DNA of 32,752 nucleotides. Source: Pseudaestuariivita rosea (lineage in GTDB: Bacteria > Pseudomonadota > Alphaproteobacteria > Rhodobacterales > Rhodobacteraceae). The position numbers and the translations under genes were made by a program. How positions within the stretch are numbered: position 1 is the stretch's first letter; each line of letters opens with the position of its first letter. Location of the stretch: assembly GCF_017592335.1 (NCBI RefSeq), contig NZ_JACNMP010000036.1, forward strand, positions 1 through 32,752. The letters are read 5' to 3'. The notes beneath the pieces were generated by a model that saw only the letters and a program-made list of their open reading frames with translations, was not told where the DNA came from and did not search any database. This document shows positions 15,173 through 23,511 of the stretch, piece by piece.

Positions 15173-16384
15173 ATGCAGACAGGTGATGCGATGCGGGTGC
15201 TGGGGGCGATGTCGGGCACGTCGCTGGACGGGGTTGACGCGGCCGTGATCACGACGGATGGCCACCGCATTCTGGACATGGGTCCGACGGCCTATCGCCC
15301 CTATACCGATACTGAACGCGACGTGCTGCGGGCCGCGCTTGGCCGCTGGCCCGGTCCGGAAGTGGCGCAGGCCGCGCGGGTGGTTGAGGACGCGCATCTT
15401 GAGGTTTTTCAAGGATTCGAGGACGTGGACCTGATCGGATTTCACGGTCAGACCCTGGCCCATGACCCCGACCGAGGCCGGACGCATCAGGTGGGCAATG
15501 GACCCCGGATTGCAGAACAATTGGGCGTACCGGTCGCCTGGGATTTCCGCAGCGCTGATGTGGCCGCAGGCGGGCAGGGCGCACCGCTGGCATCATTCTA
15601 TCACTTCGCCTGTGCCAAATGGATGGGCGCGACCCAGCCTTTGTGTTTTCTGAATCTGGGGGGGGTGGGTAACTTGACATGGGTTGACCCGCGTTTTGAT
15701 CGGCCAGAGGACGCGGGCGCACTGCTGGCCTTTGACACCGGACCAGCCAACGCCCCGATCAATGATCTGATCACCGCGCGGCTTGGTCAAAGCTACGACG
15801 CGGGCGGCGCGCTGGCCGCGGGTGGGCAAGCGGATCATGCGGTGGTTAAGGCATTCCTGCAGCATGACTATTTCCTGAAATCGCCCCCTAAGTCCTTGGA
15901 TCGGGACGATTTTCCGGGCCTGCTGGATCAAGTGTCAAGCCTGTCAGACGCTGACGCTGCAGCAACCCTTGCGGCCTGTGCTGTGGCGGCGGTGGCCAGG
16001 GGGATGGACCACTGCCCCGAGCCGCCCGCTCAGGTTCTTGTCACAGGGGGCGGGCGTCATAATGCTGTTTTGATGGACGGTTTAGCTCGGGCTTTAAAAT
16101 GCTCTGTTCTTTCCGTTGATGATGCGCAAACAACAGAGGGCCTCGCCGGCCCGAGGGTGGCGCAATCGCGCCGCCCTGGGGGGCGGGTCGGCGCGGCCCG
16201 GTGGTGCCCACCGGGCGAGGATAAGGATCATAATACCGGCTTGAACGGTGACATGCTGGAGGCCCAAGCCTTTGCCTTCCTCGCCGCGCGGATCTGGCAC
16301 GGTCTGCCGATCACCGCGCCAGGGACAACGGGCGTCAAAACCGCGATGACGGGTGGGCAGATCAGCGGCCAAAAGGCGGCGTAA
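15173..16384 (+). CDS. anmK: Anhydro-N-acetylmuramic acid kinase with an in-frame insertion
   Basis: AnmK phosphorylates and opens 1,6-anhydro-MurNAc during cell-wall recycling in the cytoplasm. The family signature is clear: [12 protein letters not shown] (11-22), [53 protein letters not shown] and [17 protein letters not shown], with the ending [14 protein letters not shown]. The protein has 403 residues, about 38 more than I expect for Rhodobacterales AnmK. The excess (about residues 318-355, bases 16124-16237) is a Gly/Arg/Pro-rich stretch encoded by a palindromic repeat also found at 13686-13765. The insertion falls between the GGGRHN strand and the conserved GDMLEAQAF helix, keeps the frame and has no stop. 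Start 15173 has AAGGGGAAGG upstream; ATG 15191 is an alternative. Confidence 0.92.
   Translation: MQTGDAMRVLGAMSGTSLDGVDAAVITTDGHRILDMGPTAYRPYTDTERDVLRAALGRWPGPEVAQAARVVEDAHLEVFQGFEDVDLIGFHGQTLAHDPDRGRTHQVGNGPRIAEQLGVPVAWDFRSADVAAGGQGAPLASFYHFACAKWMGATQPLCFLNLGGVGNLTWVDPRFDRPEDAGALLAFDTGPANAPINDLITARLGQSYDAGGALAAGGQADHAVVKAFLQHDYFLKSPPKSLDRDDFPGLLDQVSSLSDADAAATLAACAVAAVARGMDHCPEPPAQVLVTGGGRHNAVLMDGLARALKCSVLSVDDAQTTEGLAGPRVAQSRRPGGRVGAARWCPPGEDKDHNTGLNGDMLEAQAFAFLAARIWHGLPITAPGTTGVKTAMTGGQISGQKAA
16141..16220. repeat. Palindromic repeat inserted in anmK
   Basis: The block starts CCTCGCC and ends GGCGAGG. It holds two hairpins: GGGTGGCGC/GCGCCGCCC around AATC, and CCCGGTG-GTGCC-CACCGGG (16197-16215). 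It is far GC-richer than the gene on either side and matches, in reverse complement, the intergenic repeat at 13686-13765. Flanking bases to about 16124 and 16237 may also belong to the insertion, judging from the excess protein length. Confidence 0.75.
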
Positions 16385-16402
16385 CAAGATGGGAACAAAG
16401 CT

Positions 16403-16741
16403 ATGCTGATGGCCAGTTTTATATTCACGGAAAAGCATCTTGATGATGAATTTTTCAAACTTGATGCGATGATCGAAGAAGCGGCCATAGCAACGCCGGG
16501 GTTTTTAGGAAAAGAAAGCTGGATCGCTGCGGATCAGTCAAAACGCAATTCGGTTTATTACTGGACCGATAAAGATGCGTTGGATCAATTTGCGCGTCAT
16601 CCCCTTCATCTGAAGGCAAAGCGACAGTACGAAAAATGGTATGGCGGGTTTCATGTTGTGATCTCTCAGGTCACAAAATCATACGGTGACAGCCAATTTG
16701 ACCACGTTACGCCCAACAGTCGGCCTGGTCGCCACAGATAG
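16403..16741 (+). CDS. Antibiotic biosynthesis monooxygenase (ABM)-fold protein
   Basis: A 112-residue protein resembling ABM-superfamily ferredoxin-like dimers: IFTEKHLDDEFFKLDAMIEEAAIATPGFLGKESW, then YYWTDKDALDQFARHPLHLKAKRQYEKWYGGFHVVISQV. The His-Pro-x-His ... Lys-Arg-x-Tyr ... Trp-Tyr segment is typical of a subgroup annotated as ABM domain proteins with no known substrate. It follows anmK by 18 bases and may be co-transcribed. Met1 (16403) or Met3 (16409) could be the start. It converges on the DUF985 gene with a 19-base gap. Confidence 0.75.
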   Translation: MLMASFIFTEKHLDDEFFKLDAMIEEAAIATPGFLGKESWIAADQSKRNSVYYWTDKDALDQFARHPLHLKAKRQYEKWYGGFHVVISQVTKSYGDSQFDHVTPNSRPGRHR

Positions 16742-16760
16742 GCATCGGGTACTTAAAGCG

Positions 16761-17189
16761 TCAGCCTTCGGAAATATCAAACCCCTCTGCCGCCAGCTCG
16801 AAGCCCTCAAATTGGAACGCAGGCGACACCGTGCAGCCGACCAGGGTAAAATCGCCCGTTGTCTCGGCTGCCTGCCAGTGACCGACAGGCACGATGATCT
16901 GGGGCATCTGGCCGCCCGCGATATCGGGGCCCAGCACATGGCTGACCGCCGGGCCGGTGTCATCGGCGCTGATCCGCAGCCGCAAGGGGGCGCCGGTGTA
17001 GAAGTGCCAGATCTCGGCCGCATCCACACGGTGCCAGTGGCTACGCTCGCCGGCCTTCAACAGAAAGAAAATCGCCGTTCCTGCCGCACGCCCGGCATTC
17101 GTGGCGTCGGCAATCCAGGTCTGGCGATACCACCCGCCCTCAGGATGCGGCGCCAGATAAAGGTGCTCGATCAGATCATCCGCCGTCAT
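16761..17189 (-). CDS. DUF985 cupin-family protein
   Basis: A 142-residue single-domain cupin of the DUF985 group. The N-terminal hallmark is LIEHLYLAPHPEGGWYRQTW, followed by AGTAIFFLLKAGERSHWHRVDAAEIWHFYTGAPLRL with the His/Glu metal-site pattern (HWHRVD and EIWHFY), and later GHWQAAE and the ending TLVGCTVSPAFQFEGFELA. Members are assumed to bind a metal; no reaction is established. Transcribed away from the DUF4177 gene, with 110 bases between the starts. Confidence 0.88.
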   Translation of the reverse strand: MTADDLIEHLYLAPHPEGGWYRQTWIADATNAGRAAGTAIFFLLKAGERSHWHRVDAAEIWHFYTGAPLRLRISADDTGPAVSHVLGPDIAGGQMPQIIVPVGHWQAAETTGDFTLVGCTVSPAFQFEGFELAAEGFDISEG

Positions 17190-17299
17190 ATCTGCCGCTT
17201 TCGTTGTCTTTTCGCCACGTCCTGTGGCGTTTCTGCATGATCTCTTGGAACAAGAGAAGGTTATTGATAGTTTAACTTGATATTATGGGGAATCTGCAA

Positions 17300-17647
17300 A
17301 TGCCAGCATATGAATACAAGGTTGTGCCCGCCCCCAAAAAGGGTGTGAAAACCCGCGGCGCCAAAGGGGCCGAAGGTCGGTTTGCGAATGCGCTGGAAGA
17401 TTTGATGAATACCTACGGCGCGCAGGGCTGGGAATATCTGCGCACCGACACATTGCCGCAGGAAGAACGCAGCGGCCTGCGCGGCAAAAGCACGCTTTAT
17501 CAGAACATGCTTGTGTTTCGCCGTGAGCTTGGCGTTCAGATGTCTGACCTGCAGCCCGAATTGATGGCCAAGCCCACACCGGTTGTGGTGCGGGCCAAGG
17601 TTTCGGAAGACACAACGCTGTCTGATGCGAAGCTGGCCGCCGAATAA
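17300..17647 (+). CDS. DUF4177 domain-containing protein
   Basis: A 115-residue small protein of the DUF4177 type: it opens MPAYEYKVVPAP and has the central pattern ALEDLMNTYGAQGWEYLRTDTLP, the helix and strand that define the family (Leu-x-x-x-Gly-x-x-Gly-Trp-Glu), then YQNMLVFRRE. The C-terminal 35 residues look unstructured. The start is placed at 17300 because GGGGAA lies about 8 bases upstream; a start at 17285 would add five residues. Function unknown. It converges on bolA. Confidence 0.8.
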   Translation: MPAYEYKVVPAPKKGVKTRGAKGAEGRFANALEDLMNTYGAQGWEYLRTDTLPQEERSGLRGKSTLYQNMLVFRRELGVQMSDLQPELMAKPTPVVVRAKVSEDTTLSDAKLAAE

Positions 17648-17674
17648 ACCCGTCGTAAGGCTTTGATCTAAAAC

Positions 17675-17929
17675 CTAATTCAGATCCAGCGCCAGGGCGT
17701 GAATACGACCCATGATGTCCTTTCCGATCGCATCATGCACCGCACGATGCCTTTCGATCCGACTCATCGGGCCAAGGGCCTCTGCCGTCATGCGCACCTG
17801 AAAATGGCTTTCCCCACCTTCCTGATAACCGGCATGACCCCTGTGGGCCTCGCTGTCATCCACCACGTCCAACTCACTTGGGCGAAAGCTTGCCTCTAAC
17901 CTTTGCCGAATTTCCTCGGTCACTGACAT
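17675..17929 (-). CDS. bolA: BolA-family protein
   Basis: An 84-residue BolA-like protein: EIRQRLEASFRPSELDVVDDSEAHRGHAGYQEGGESHFQVRM holds the class-II KH-like fold with His residues at the loop, and IERHRAVHDAIGKDIMGRIHALALDL is the typical C-terminal helix. BolA proteins act with monothiol glutaredoxins in iron-sulfur cluster handling. The gene is divergent from a J-domain gene; this neighbourhood is common in Rhodobacterales, where cobS usually follows. Here a GNAT gene and an accessory-looking region follow instead. Confidence 0.92.
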   Translation of the reverse strand: MSVTEEIRQRLEASFRPSELDVVDDSEAHRGHAGYQEGGESHFQVRMTAEALGPMSRIERHRAVHDAIGKDIMGRIHALALDLN

Positions 17930-18007
17930 TTTTTTGTTAACCCCCTTTTGTCTTTCTCAGGAAAGTCTAAACTCTGTCGTCCGAGTCGAAAAGGTGAGGC
18001 GAGCGAT

Positions 18008-18637
18008 ATGGCGAAAAATGATCCCTTTGGTTTCGATATGTCGGTTTCATCGGCAAAAAAGAAAAATCCCCGTGGCCGCAGGGGGATGTCGGGGGCGTTT
18101 GAGACCTCGCAGCGGGTCTGCGACAAGCCTGGGTGTCAGGAACCGGGCAAATATCGTGCGCCCAAATCTCCCGATTCGCTGGATGATTTCTTTTGGTTCT
18201 GCAAGGAACACGTGCGCGAATATAATCTGAAGTGGAATTATTTTGACGGGTCCAGCGAAGAAGAGCTGTTTGAGCAGATGGACAAAGACCGCGTGTGGGA
18301 ACGTGAGACAAAGCCCTTTGGCAAGTCCGAAGAACAACGCGCCTGGGCCCGGCTTGGCATCGATGACGCGCATCAGGTGCTAGGCGAAAACGCCACGCGC
18401 AATCCGGGCAAAAGCATCACCGGCACCCGCAAACTGCCCCCCAAGGAACGCCGCGCGCTGGATATCCTTGAGGCGCAGGATCACTGGACCAAGGCCGAAA
18501 TTCGCAAGGCTTACAAGGGTTTGATCAAGATACTTCACCCTGACATGAACGGCGGCGACCGATCCGACGAAGAACGCCTGCAAGAGGTCGTCTGGGCCTG
18601 GGATCAGGTCAAGGAAAGCCGCAATTTCAGGGATTGA
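18008..18637 (+). CDS. J-domain (DnaJ-like) protein with N-terminal cysteine segment
   Basis: A 209-residue protein with a C-terminal J domain (about residues 148-208), including EIRKAYKGLIKILHPDMNGGD with the HPD tripeptide at 177-179 that stimulates DnaK. The N-terminal half has Cys38, Cys43 and Cys65 with His68 (VCDKPGCQEPGKY and FWFCKEH), which could hold a metal. It lacks the Gly-rich and zinc-finger regions of classical DnaJ. The start at 18008 is supported by AGGTGAGG. Adjacent to bolA, as in related genomes. Confidence 0.88.
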   Translation: MAKNDPFGFDMSVSSAKKKNPRGRRGMSGAFETSQRVCDKPGCQEPGKYRAPKSPDSLDDFFWFCKEHVREYNLKWNYFDGSSEEELFEQMDKDRVWERETKPFGKSEEQRAWARLGIDDAHQVLGENATRNPGKSITGTRKLPPKERRALDILEAQDHWTKAEIRKAYKGLIKILHPDMNGGDRSDEERLQEVVWAWDQVKESRNFRD

Positions 18638-18735
18638 GTTTCGGGTTGGCAAGAATGGTAAAAAGCCCCTGATTAGTTTCGAAACTGCGTCTGTACCATT
18701 GGCGTGGTGTTCGCATTAGACGAACTTGACAAGTT

Positions 18736-19323
18736 TTACACGTCTTTTTTACGCGACAGATGCTCTCGCTTTAGAATGCCCATGATTATGTCATCGTACC
18801 ATTTTCCAGAAATTCGAGCGGACTCTCGTTCGCGTCCTTCTTCAATAAAACCACAAGCCATGTAACATCGAATGGCGCGTTTGTTGAACGCCAAAACCCG
18901 TAAATCTACCCTGTTTAGGGTGATTTCTTCAAATGCATAATCCAACACTTTTTGTATTGCTTGCCGTCCAATACCCTTTCCAAGATCGCCTTCGCTCAGC
19001 AGACCAAGTGCTAATCTGGCTTTCTGGTCCTTTTGATTGATATCGTCTAACCGTGCCTGTCCAACAATGCGGCCATCAGCGGTTATGACCCACGCGCAGG
19101 GGTGATCGATTAATTTCTGGACCCACCGAGTTGCAGTTGTCCGGCTGGTCTGAAGGGACCTTGTTGGTTCACCGCCATACATTCGAATAATCTCAGGCGA
19201 GGATGGATAGCTCATGCGTTGCTCAACATGATCCAAGCTAGGTGCAACAAGTTCAACCGCCTTTAGCATTCGAAAAAGTTGCCAGCAAAAAGGGATCACT
19301 ACAAGTGATTGAAACACTATCAT
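18736..19323 (-). CDS. GNAT-family N-acetyltransferase (RimJ/RimL-like)
   Basis: A GNAT enzyme of about 195 residues. Acetyl-CoA binding features are visible in ALGLLSEGDLGKGIGRQAIQKVLDYAFEE (the Gly-x-Gly-x-Gly/Ala loop), followed by NRVDLRVLAFNKRAIRCYMACGFIEEGRERES, typical of RimJ/RimL-like members. The family normally begins near MLKAVELVAPSLDH, so ATG 19269 (177 residues) is a serious alternative to 19323, which adds a hydrophobic stretch. Base composition is clearly AT-richer than the neighbours and codon use is less GC-biased, which suggests acquisition by transfer. It lies at the left side of the accessory-looking region. Confidence 0.8.
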   Translation of the reverse strand: MIVFQSLVVIPFCWQLFRMLKAVELVAPSLDHVEQRMSYPSSPEIIRMYGGEPTRSLQTSRTTATRWVQKLIDHPCAWVITADGRIVGQARLDDINQKDQKARLALGLLSEGDLGKGIGRQAIQKVLDYAFEEITLNRVDLRVLAFNKRAIRCYMACGFIEEGRERESARISGKWYDDIIMGILKREHLSRKKDV

Positions 19324-19391
19324 CTTCGTTTCAGAAGCTGATCAATTTGAAGTTGGTGCCGACATCCTAGAACGCCGGCGCCAGTCTGTAT

Positions 19392-20783
19392 CTACCCCCG
19401 ACTATCCGCAAACGCCACTGATCCCGTCCAGCTTGGGATCACGCGGTCGGGGGCTTCGTTGGCAAGGGGGACGCATTTCGACAGAAGCCAGGTTTTCTTG
19501 GCAATCCCGTCGCTTTCGCGGCATAAGGCGCCGCTGGATTGGCCAAGGGCCAGGAAGCCACCGACCAAAGCAGATGCCGCCGAAGTGCCCCCGAACCGGC
19601 AGTAATACGACCCGAATTCGCGGATGCCGGCATCGGGCACAGTGCCCTGGAACGGGCTGCGGGAATAGCCGTGCACGCCGGGCACATCGGTTGAGATGAT
19701 ATCGAAATGCGAAAACTTGCGGTTCGAATTGATCGGCGGCACGCCCACGCTGCTGTAGGAATGGCGCTGTTCGTCCAGACGCACCTCGGCTGATGAAAAC
19801 GCCTCGGCGTCGTCACTGGGGGCGAAAACCGTCACGTTCTGGTGCGATGAATAGCTGCTGATGTAGCCCTTGGCGTTGACCGACCCGACCGAGATAATTC
19901 CGTTATTATCATCGGCCAGATTGGCGGGGTAAATGCCGTAAAGCTCATTGCTATTGCCACCGGCGCAGACCACGGGCCGGTTGATCGACACGTTGATGAT
20001 CAGCTCGGCCAGTTCGTTCCACAGTTCAGACATCTCATGGGTCAGTTCCTCGGGCGAGGTCAGCTCCATCAGTGATTTGCCGTCGATCTTGATCTGAGAC
20101 AGCTCGGGGTACATCCGCGTCGGATCGGGGATCGTGCGGGGCAGAACGACAACATCCGCGTCAATCAGTTCGGCATACAGGAACGCCACGATCAGCGATT
20201 CCGGATCAATGTCGAAGTTGGTGGAAATCGGGACGATTTCGCAATTCGGATCAACGCCGCGATAGGGTAGGGGAATTTGCGAAGGCTGGACCGCACTGGC
20301 GCCATAGACCTCGCTTTCAACCGTTGCGCGGCCGCCGATCAGACCGGCAATCGCCGTGCCGTGGGATGAAAATGCAGGCGAAACGGTGGGCTGCACCCCA
20401 TCAACCCAGGATCGCGACCCATGCGACAGGCGGTCGATAAATTCGGACAGGATCGCCGCCGTGCGCGGCAGACCCGCCGTGACACCAGTCGCCGTATTCA
20501 GATCAATCGCCCCCAGTTTGTCGTCGGGATCGTGATAGGAAAAGGCCCCCAACCGATTGGAAAACAGATCCAGCGACAGATCGTGATTGATCGCATCCTT
20601 CAGGTTCGGGTGATCGACCGCCACAGATGTATCGATCATCGCAACCCGGATGGGCTTTGTCGTCTGGGCTGATGTGCCGCTGGATGGCGCATGATCACTG
20701 TCCAGCACGCCCATGGTCACCAGATGCCACAGGGCGTCATAGTCAGTATAAACTTCCTGAGCAATTTCAACATGTTTTTGCAT
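19392..20783 (-). CDS. S8 family (subtilisin-like) serine peptidase, no signal peptide
   Basis: A 463-residue subtilase with an intact triad: Asp51 in AMIDTSV, His141 in SSHGTAIAGLIGG, Ser401 in FGGTSAASA, and the oxyanion Asn277 in VCAGGNSNE. No signal peptide or propeptide is visible; the first 30 residues are hydrophilic, so the enzyme is predicted cytosolic or exported by an unusual route. It is the last gene of a three-gene operon, starting 21 bases after the PAP2-type gene, with AGGGA before its ATG. The context suggests it processes a protein of the same operon, the Asn-Arg-repeat protein being the obvious candidate; that is inference. Confidence 0.88.
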   Translation of the reverse strand: MQKHVEIAQEVYTDYDALWHLVTMGVLDSDHAPSSGTSAQTTKPIRVAMIDTSVAVDHPNLKDAINHDLSLDLFSNRLGAFSYHDPDDKLGAIDLNTATGVTAGLPRTAAILSEFIDRLSHGSRSWVDGVQPTVSPAFSSHGTAIAGLIGGRATVESEVYGASAVQPSQIPLPYRGVDPNCEIVPISTNFDIDPESLIVAFLYAELIDADVVVLPRTIPDPTRMYPELSQIKIDGKSLMELTSPEELTHEMSELWNELAELIINVSINRPVVCAGGNSNELYGIYPANLADDNNGIISVGSVNAKGYISSYSSHQNVTVFAPSDDAEAFSSAEVRLDEQRHSYSSVGVPPINSNRKFSHFDIISTDVPGVHGYSRSPFQGTVPDAGIREFGSYYCRFGGTSAASALVGGFLALGQSSGALCRESDGIAKKTWLLSKCVPLANEAPDRVIPSWTGSVAFADSRG

Positions 20784-20804
20784 TTTTCAAATCCCTGTAA
20801 GGTC

Positions 20805-21701
20805 TCAAATCCATTCAGACTGGGCTGCCAGCATTTCGTCCTGCAGCACCTTTTCCAGCACCGGCGCGACCATGCGGGCCAGATCGTGCCCCGCCTTGCT
20901 GTCAGCGGCATAATGCACGCCCGCCCATTCCCGGTTTTCCGCAATCCGCCGCGCGCTGCGGAACAGTTCCGAGCTGGCGGGGTGTTCCGGGATCATCCGC
21001 GAAATCATGAATGCCACAGCAAAGGACTGGAACGAATGGTTGCTGGGATAGGACGCGTGGCCGGGGTTATCCAGAAACGGGCGCAACCGCGGTTCCAGCT
21101 GATTGGGCCGCATCACATTATACCGCGCCTTGTACCGCAGCCCGATTTCGTCGGTCAGCGCCATAACCTTCAGGATCAGCGATATTGTCGCGTCATAACC
21201 GCCTGCATCTTCGATATTCAGCGGGCGCAGATAGCGTGACAGTTCGAACGTGGCTTCGGTCGTAATCTCCTGACGGCGCAGGGCCTGGGCGGGTTGCGTC
21301 AGCAGGTATTGCTTGACCAGAAGGTCCTGACACTGACGGCGCAGCTCCTCCATTGAAGGGGGCGGCGCCAGCGGCAGATCAATCCATTCATCGATCAGAT
21401 CATGCAGCTTTTCACGTTCTTTCCAGGGTTCCTGCATATCCGGTGCCGTATTATCAGCATCGATGTCATAGCGGTTTCTGTTGCGGTTTCGATTGCGGTT
21501 TCTGTTCCGGTTCAGGCTGCGGTTTCTATTGCGATTGCGGTTCCGGTTCAGCGCCAGCAAAGACACCAGAGACCCACCGCTGGCCATGGTCACGCCCGAG
21601 CTGTCGCTTGGCCCGACCTCTTGCCCGCCGTCTTCGTTCAGTTGCAGTCCGCTGGATGTTACAAAAAACCGATTTTCTTTTAATATAAGATCACTGTCCA
21701 T
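20805..21701 (-). CDS. PAP2-superfamily phosphatase or haloperoxidase with N-terminal Asn-Arg repeat
   Basis: A 298-residue protein. The C-terminal domain (about 100-298) carries the full vanadate/phosphate-binding signature: Lys191-X6-Arg198-Pro199, Pro219-Ser-Asn-His222, and Arg257-X5-His263-X3-Asp267. These are shared by vanadium haloperoxidases and PAP2/class A acid phosphatases. The NREWAGVHYAADSKAG segment looks most like soluble class A phosphatases. The N-terminus (1-51) is polar with a GG before SLVSLLAL. It is followed by five Asn-Arg dipeptides, Ser-Leu, and seven more (residues 52-77). The Arg codons are mixed (CGG, CGC, CGA, AGA), so the pattern is kept at protein level. No signal peptide is visible. 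AAGGAGATATC precedes the start. The gene sits 10 bases after the regulator gene. Phosphatase versus haloperoxidase cannot be settled from sequence. Confidence 0.85.
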   Translation of the reverse strand: MDSDLILKENRFFVTSSGLQLNEDGGQEVGPSDSSGVTMASGGSLVSLLALNRNRNRNRNRSLNRNRNRNRNRNRNRYDIDADNTAPDMQEPWKEREKLHDLIDEWIDLPLAPPPSMEELRRQCQDLLVKQYLLTQPAQALRRQEITTEATFELSRYLRPLNIEDAGGYDATISLILKVMALTDEIGLRYKARYNVMRPNQLEPRLRPFLDNPGHASYPSNHSFQSFAVAFMISRMIPEHPASSELFRSARRIAENREWAGVHYAADSKAGHDLARMVAPVLEKVLQDEMLAAQSEWI

Positions 21702-21711
21702 GATATCTCCT

Positions 21712-23511
21712 TCAATATTCTGATCTTCTAATCCCCTCGATCACGAACGTGGCGGCATCCTTGTTCGTCAGTCGAAAACGCTCTTTCTGTGTCAATTCCG
21801 ATTGAAAATCCGGGTCGATGGCAATCAGCTTTTCATATGCCCGCTTTGCCTTGTCGATTTCACCCAGATGACCGTAATTCGCGATCAGATAGCGCATGGC
21901 CGCGATGAACCGCGGCTGCTTGGCCAGCGCATTTTTGGCATAAGCAATCGCCTCGCGGTGACGGCCCTGCATCGTCGCGGCCATCGCCAACGTGGTTTCA
22001 TAGGTATAGCTGATCGGGCTATAGGCGCCCAGATAATTGGCGCGTTTGGCGGCCTGATAGGCCGCGTCGTATTCGCCGATATAAAACTTGTGCAGAGCAT
22101 AATGATCCCACACAAACGCCTGCGAACTGTTCAGGTTCAAGGCCCGCGTCATCAGTTCCCCCGCGGCGGTGTGATCACCAAAGGCATAGCCCATCACATG
22201 CCCCAGACAGGCCAGTGAAATGCTGTTGAACGGGTTTGCATCCAGCGTTTCGCGCACCAGAATGCGGGTCTGTTCGGCCATGTCGTCTTCCAACCGGCCA
22301 ATATTTTCCCCCAATGCAAAAGTGGCCGCATAGGATCGAAGCGACGGAAACACCGAATATCCGCTGCCCTTTTGCGCCTGATCCAGCAGATCAATCGACC
22401 GCATCAGACTGGCGTGATCCAGCTTGAACATCAGGTTCAGCGCCGTGTAGCCCGCGCGATTATGGCCATCACTGCCACCGGGATAGATGTCATCTTCGAA
22501 AATCGATTTCGCCAGCCGTTCGACGTTTTGCGAAATGAACCCCGACATCAGCATGCTGTCGGGCTGAAACAGTTCATCAACGTCCATCTGAATGGATTGG
22601 CTCCACTCATACGTCATGTTCGACGTGCGGTACAAAAACAGGGTCAAGGTGATCTTTTGCCGGACCTGCAGCGCGCGAACACGGATGAAAAATTCCGCTT
22701 CACAGGCCTGGGTCAGATTGATCTGATCATCCGAATAGGACCGGAAATCAATGACTTGCAGCGGCTGAAACTCTTTCAGGTTCCGCGCGACGGTTTCCTG
22801 TATCTGATCGGCGATATGTGACGTGAAATCGCTGCAGCCATGTTCGATATTGGGCAGGAAGCCCAGACAGTAAACCGGCGCGATGTTTGGCAGATCGCTG
22901 ATTTTGGCGACCTGGCTTTGCGCGGGCGCGGGCCGGTATTTTGGCAGGTTACGCGCCAGATCATCCCAAAGCTGACGTTCGACCGTCAGCCATTCTTCGA
23001 ATTCCTCATCGGCAACGTCGCAGCCTTCCAGCAGCTCGGTCTCGCGCGTCACACCAAGCGTATGACACAAACCGGGGTCATTTTTCAGCGCAGGCAGATC
23101 GATCCAGACCTTGTCCAGACGCAGCGCGATAGACTGGCGATCAATCTGCAGAATATGATCCGTCATCGCGCCCAGATCTTTTTTGATCTCGAACACCGTC
23201 TGTCGCAGGCTGGTTGACGATTTCTGTTCGTCGCTTTCGCTCCACAGTTTCGACCGAAGCCAGACGCGTGTCCGCTGCGCCCGCGGGGCCAGCGCCAAAA
23301 GCGCGATCATCCCCTGTGCCTTGCGATTGCGCAGCGTCAGGGGCGTGCCGTCTTTGGTGGTGATTGTCAGGGGGCCAAGGACATGGATCTTGGCAAGGGC
23401 GGCCGCCGGATCAGTCTGATGAGTGGTCCTGATCCGGGACCTGTCTTGGGGTGGGAAAGGTGCGTCTGGATGCGCCGCTGCCGGTTCGCGGATATCATTG
23501 TGCTGACGCAT
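21712..23511 (-). CDS. SARP/BTAD-type regulator with TolB-like and TPR regions
   Basis: A 599-residue cytoplasmic protein. Residues about 42-118 form the winged-helix DNA-binding part of SARP regulators (LRNRKAQGMIALLALAP and SSTSLRQTVFEIKKDLG), and 155-190 the BTAD end (LLEGCDVADEEFEEWLTVER). Residues about 205-330 resemble a TolB-type N-terminal domain, as in adenylate-cyclase-linked relatives (FLPNIEHG...ADQIQETVARNL). The rest is TPR-like, with LACLGHVMGY and HREAIAYAKNALAKQPRF. The start used is ATG 23511; a TTG at 23529 adds six residues. It heads the operon with the PAP2-type and S8 genes and probably regulates it, since direct repeats with 11-bp period lie 141 bases upstream. Confidence 0.85.
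   Translation of the reverse strand: MRQHNDIREPAAAHPDAPFPPQDRSRIRTTHQTDPAAALAKIHVLGPLTITTKDGTPLTLRNRKAQGMIALLALAPRAQRTRVWLRSKLWSESDEQKSSTSLRQTVFEIKKDLGAMTDHILQIDRQSIALRLDKVWIDLPALKNDPGLCHTLGVTRETELLEGCDVADEEFEEWLTVERQLWDDLARNLPKYRPAPAQSQVAKISDLPNIAPVYCLGFLPNIEHGCSDFTSHIADQIQETVARNLKEFQPLQVIDFRSYSDDQINLTQACEAEFFIRVRALQVRQKITLTLFLYRTSNMTYEWSQSIQMDVDELFQPDSMLMSGFISQNVERLAKSIFEDDIYPGGSDGHNRAGYTALNLMFKLDHASLMRSIDLLDQAQKGSGYSVFPSLRSYAATFALGENIGRLEDDMAEQTRILVRETLDANPFNSISLACLGHVMGYAFGDHTAAGELMTRALNLNSSQAFVWDHYALHKFYIGEYDAAYQAAKRANYLGAYSPISYTYETTLAMAATMQGRHREAIAYAKNALAKQPRFIAAMRYLIANYGHLGEIDKAKRAYEKLIAIDPDFQSELTQKERFRLTNKDAATFVIEGIRRSEY

Noticed and set aside
21471-21548. Asn-Arg tract as a simple microsatellite or sequencing artefact
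   Set aside because: Codons vary within the tract in a way that preserves the amino acids, which a recent slippage repeat would not show.
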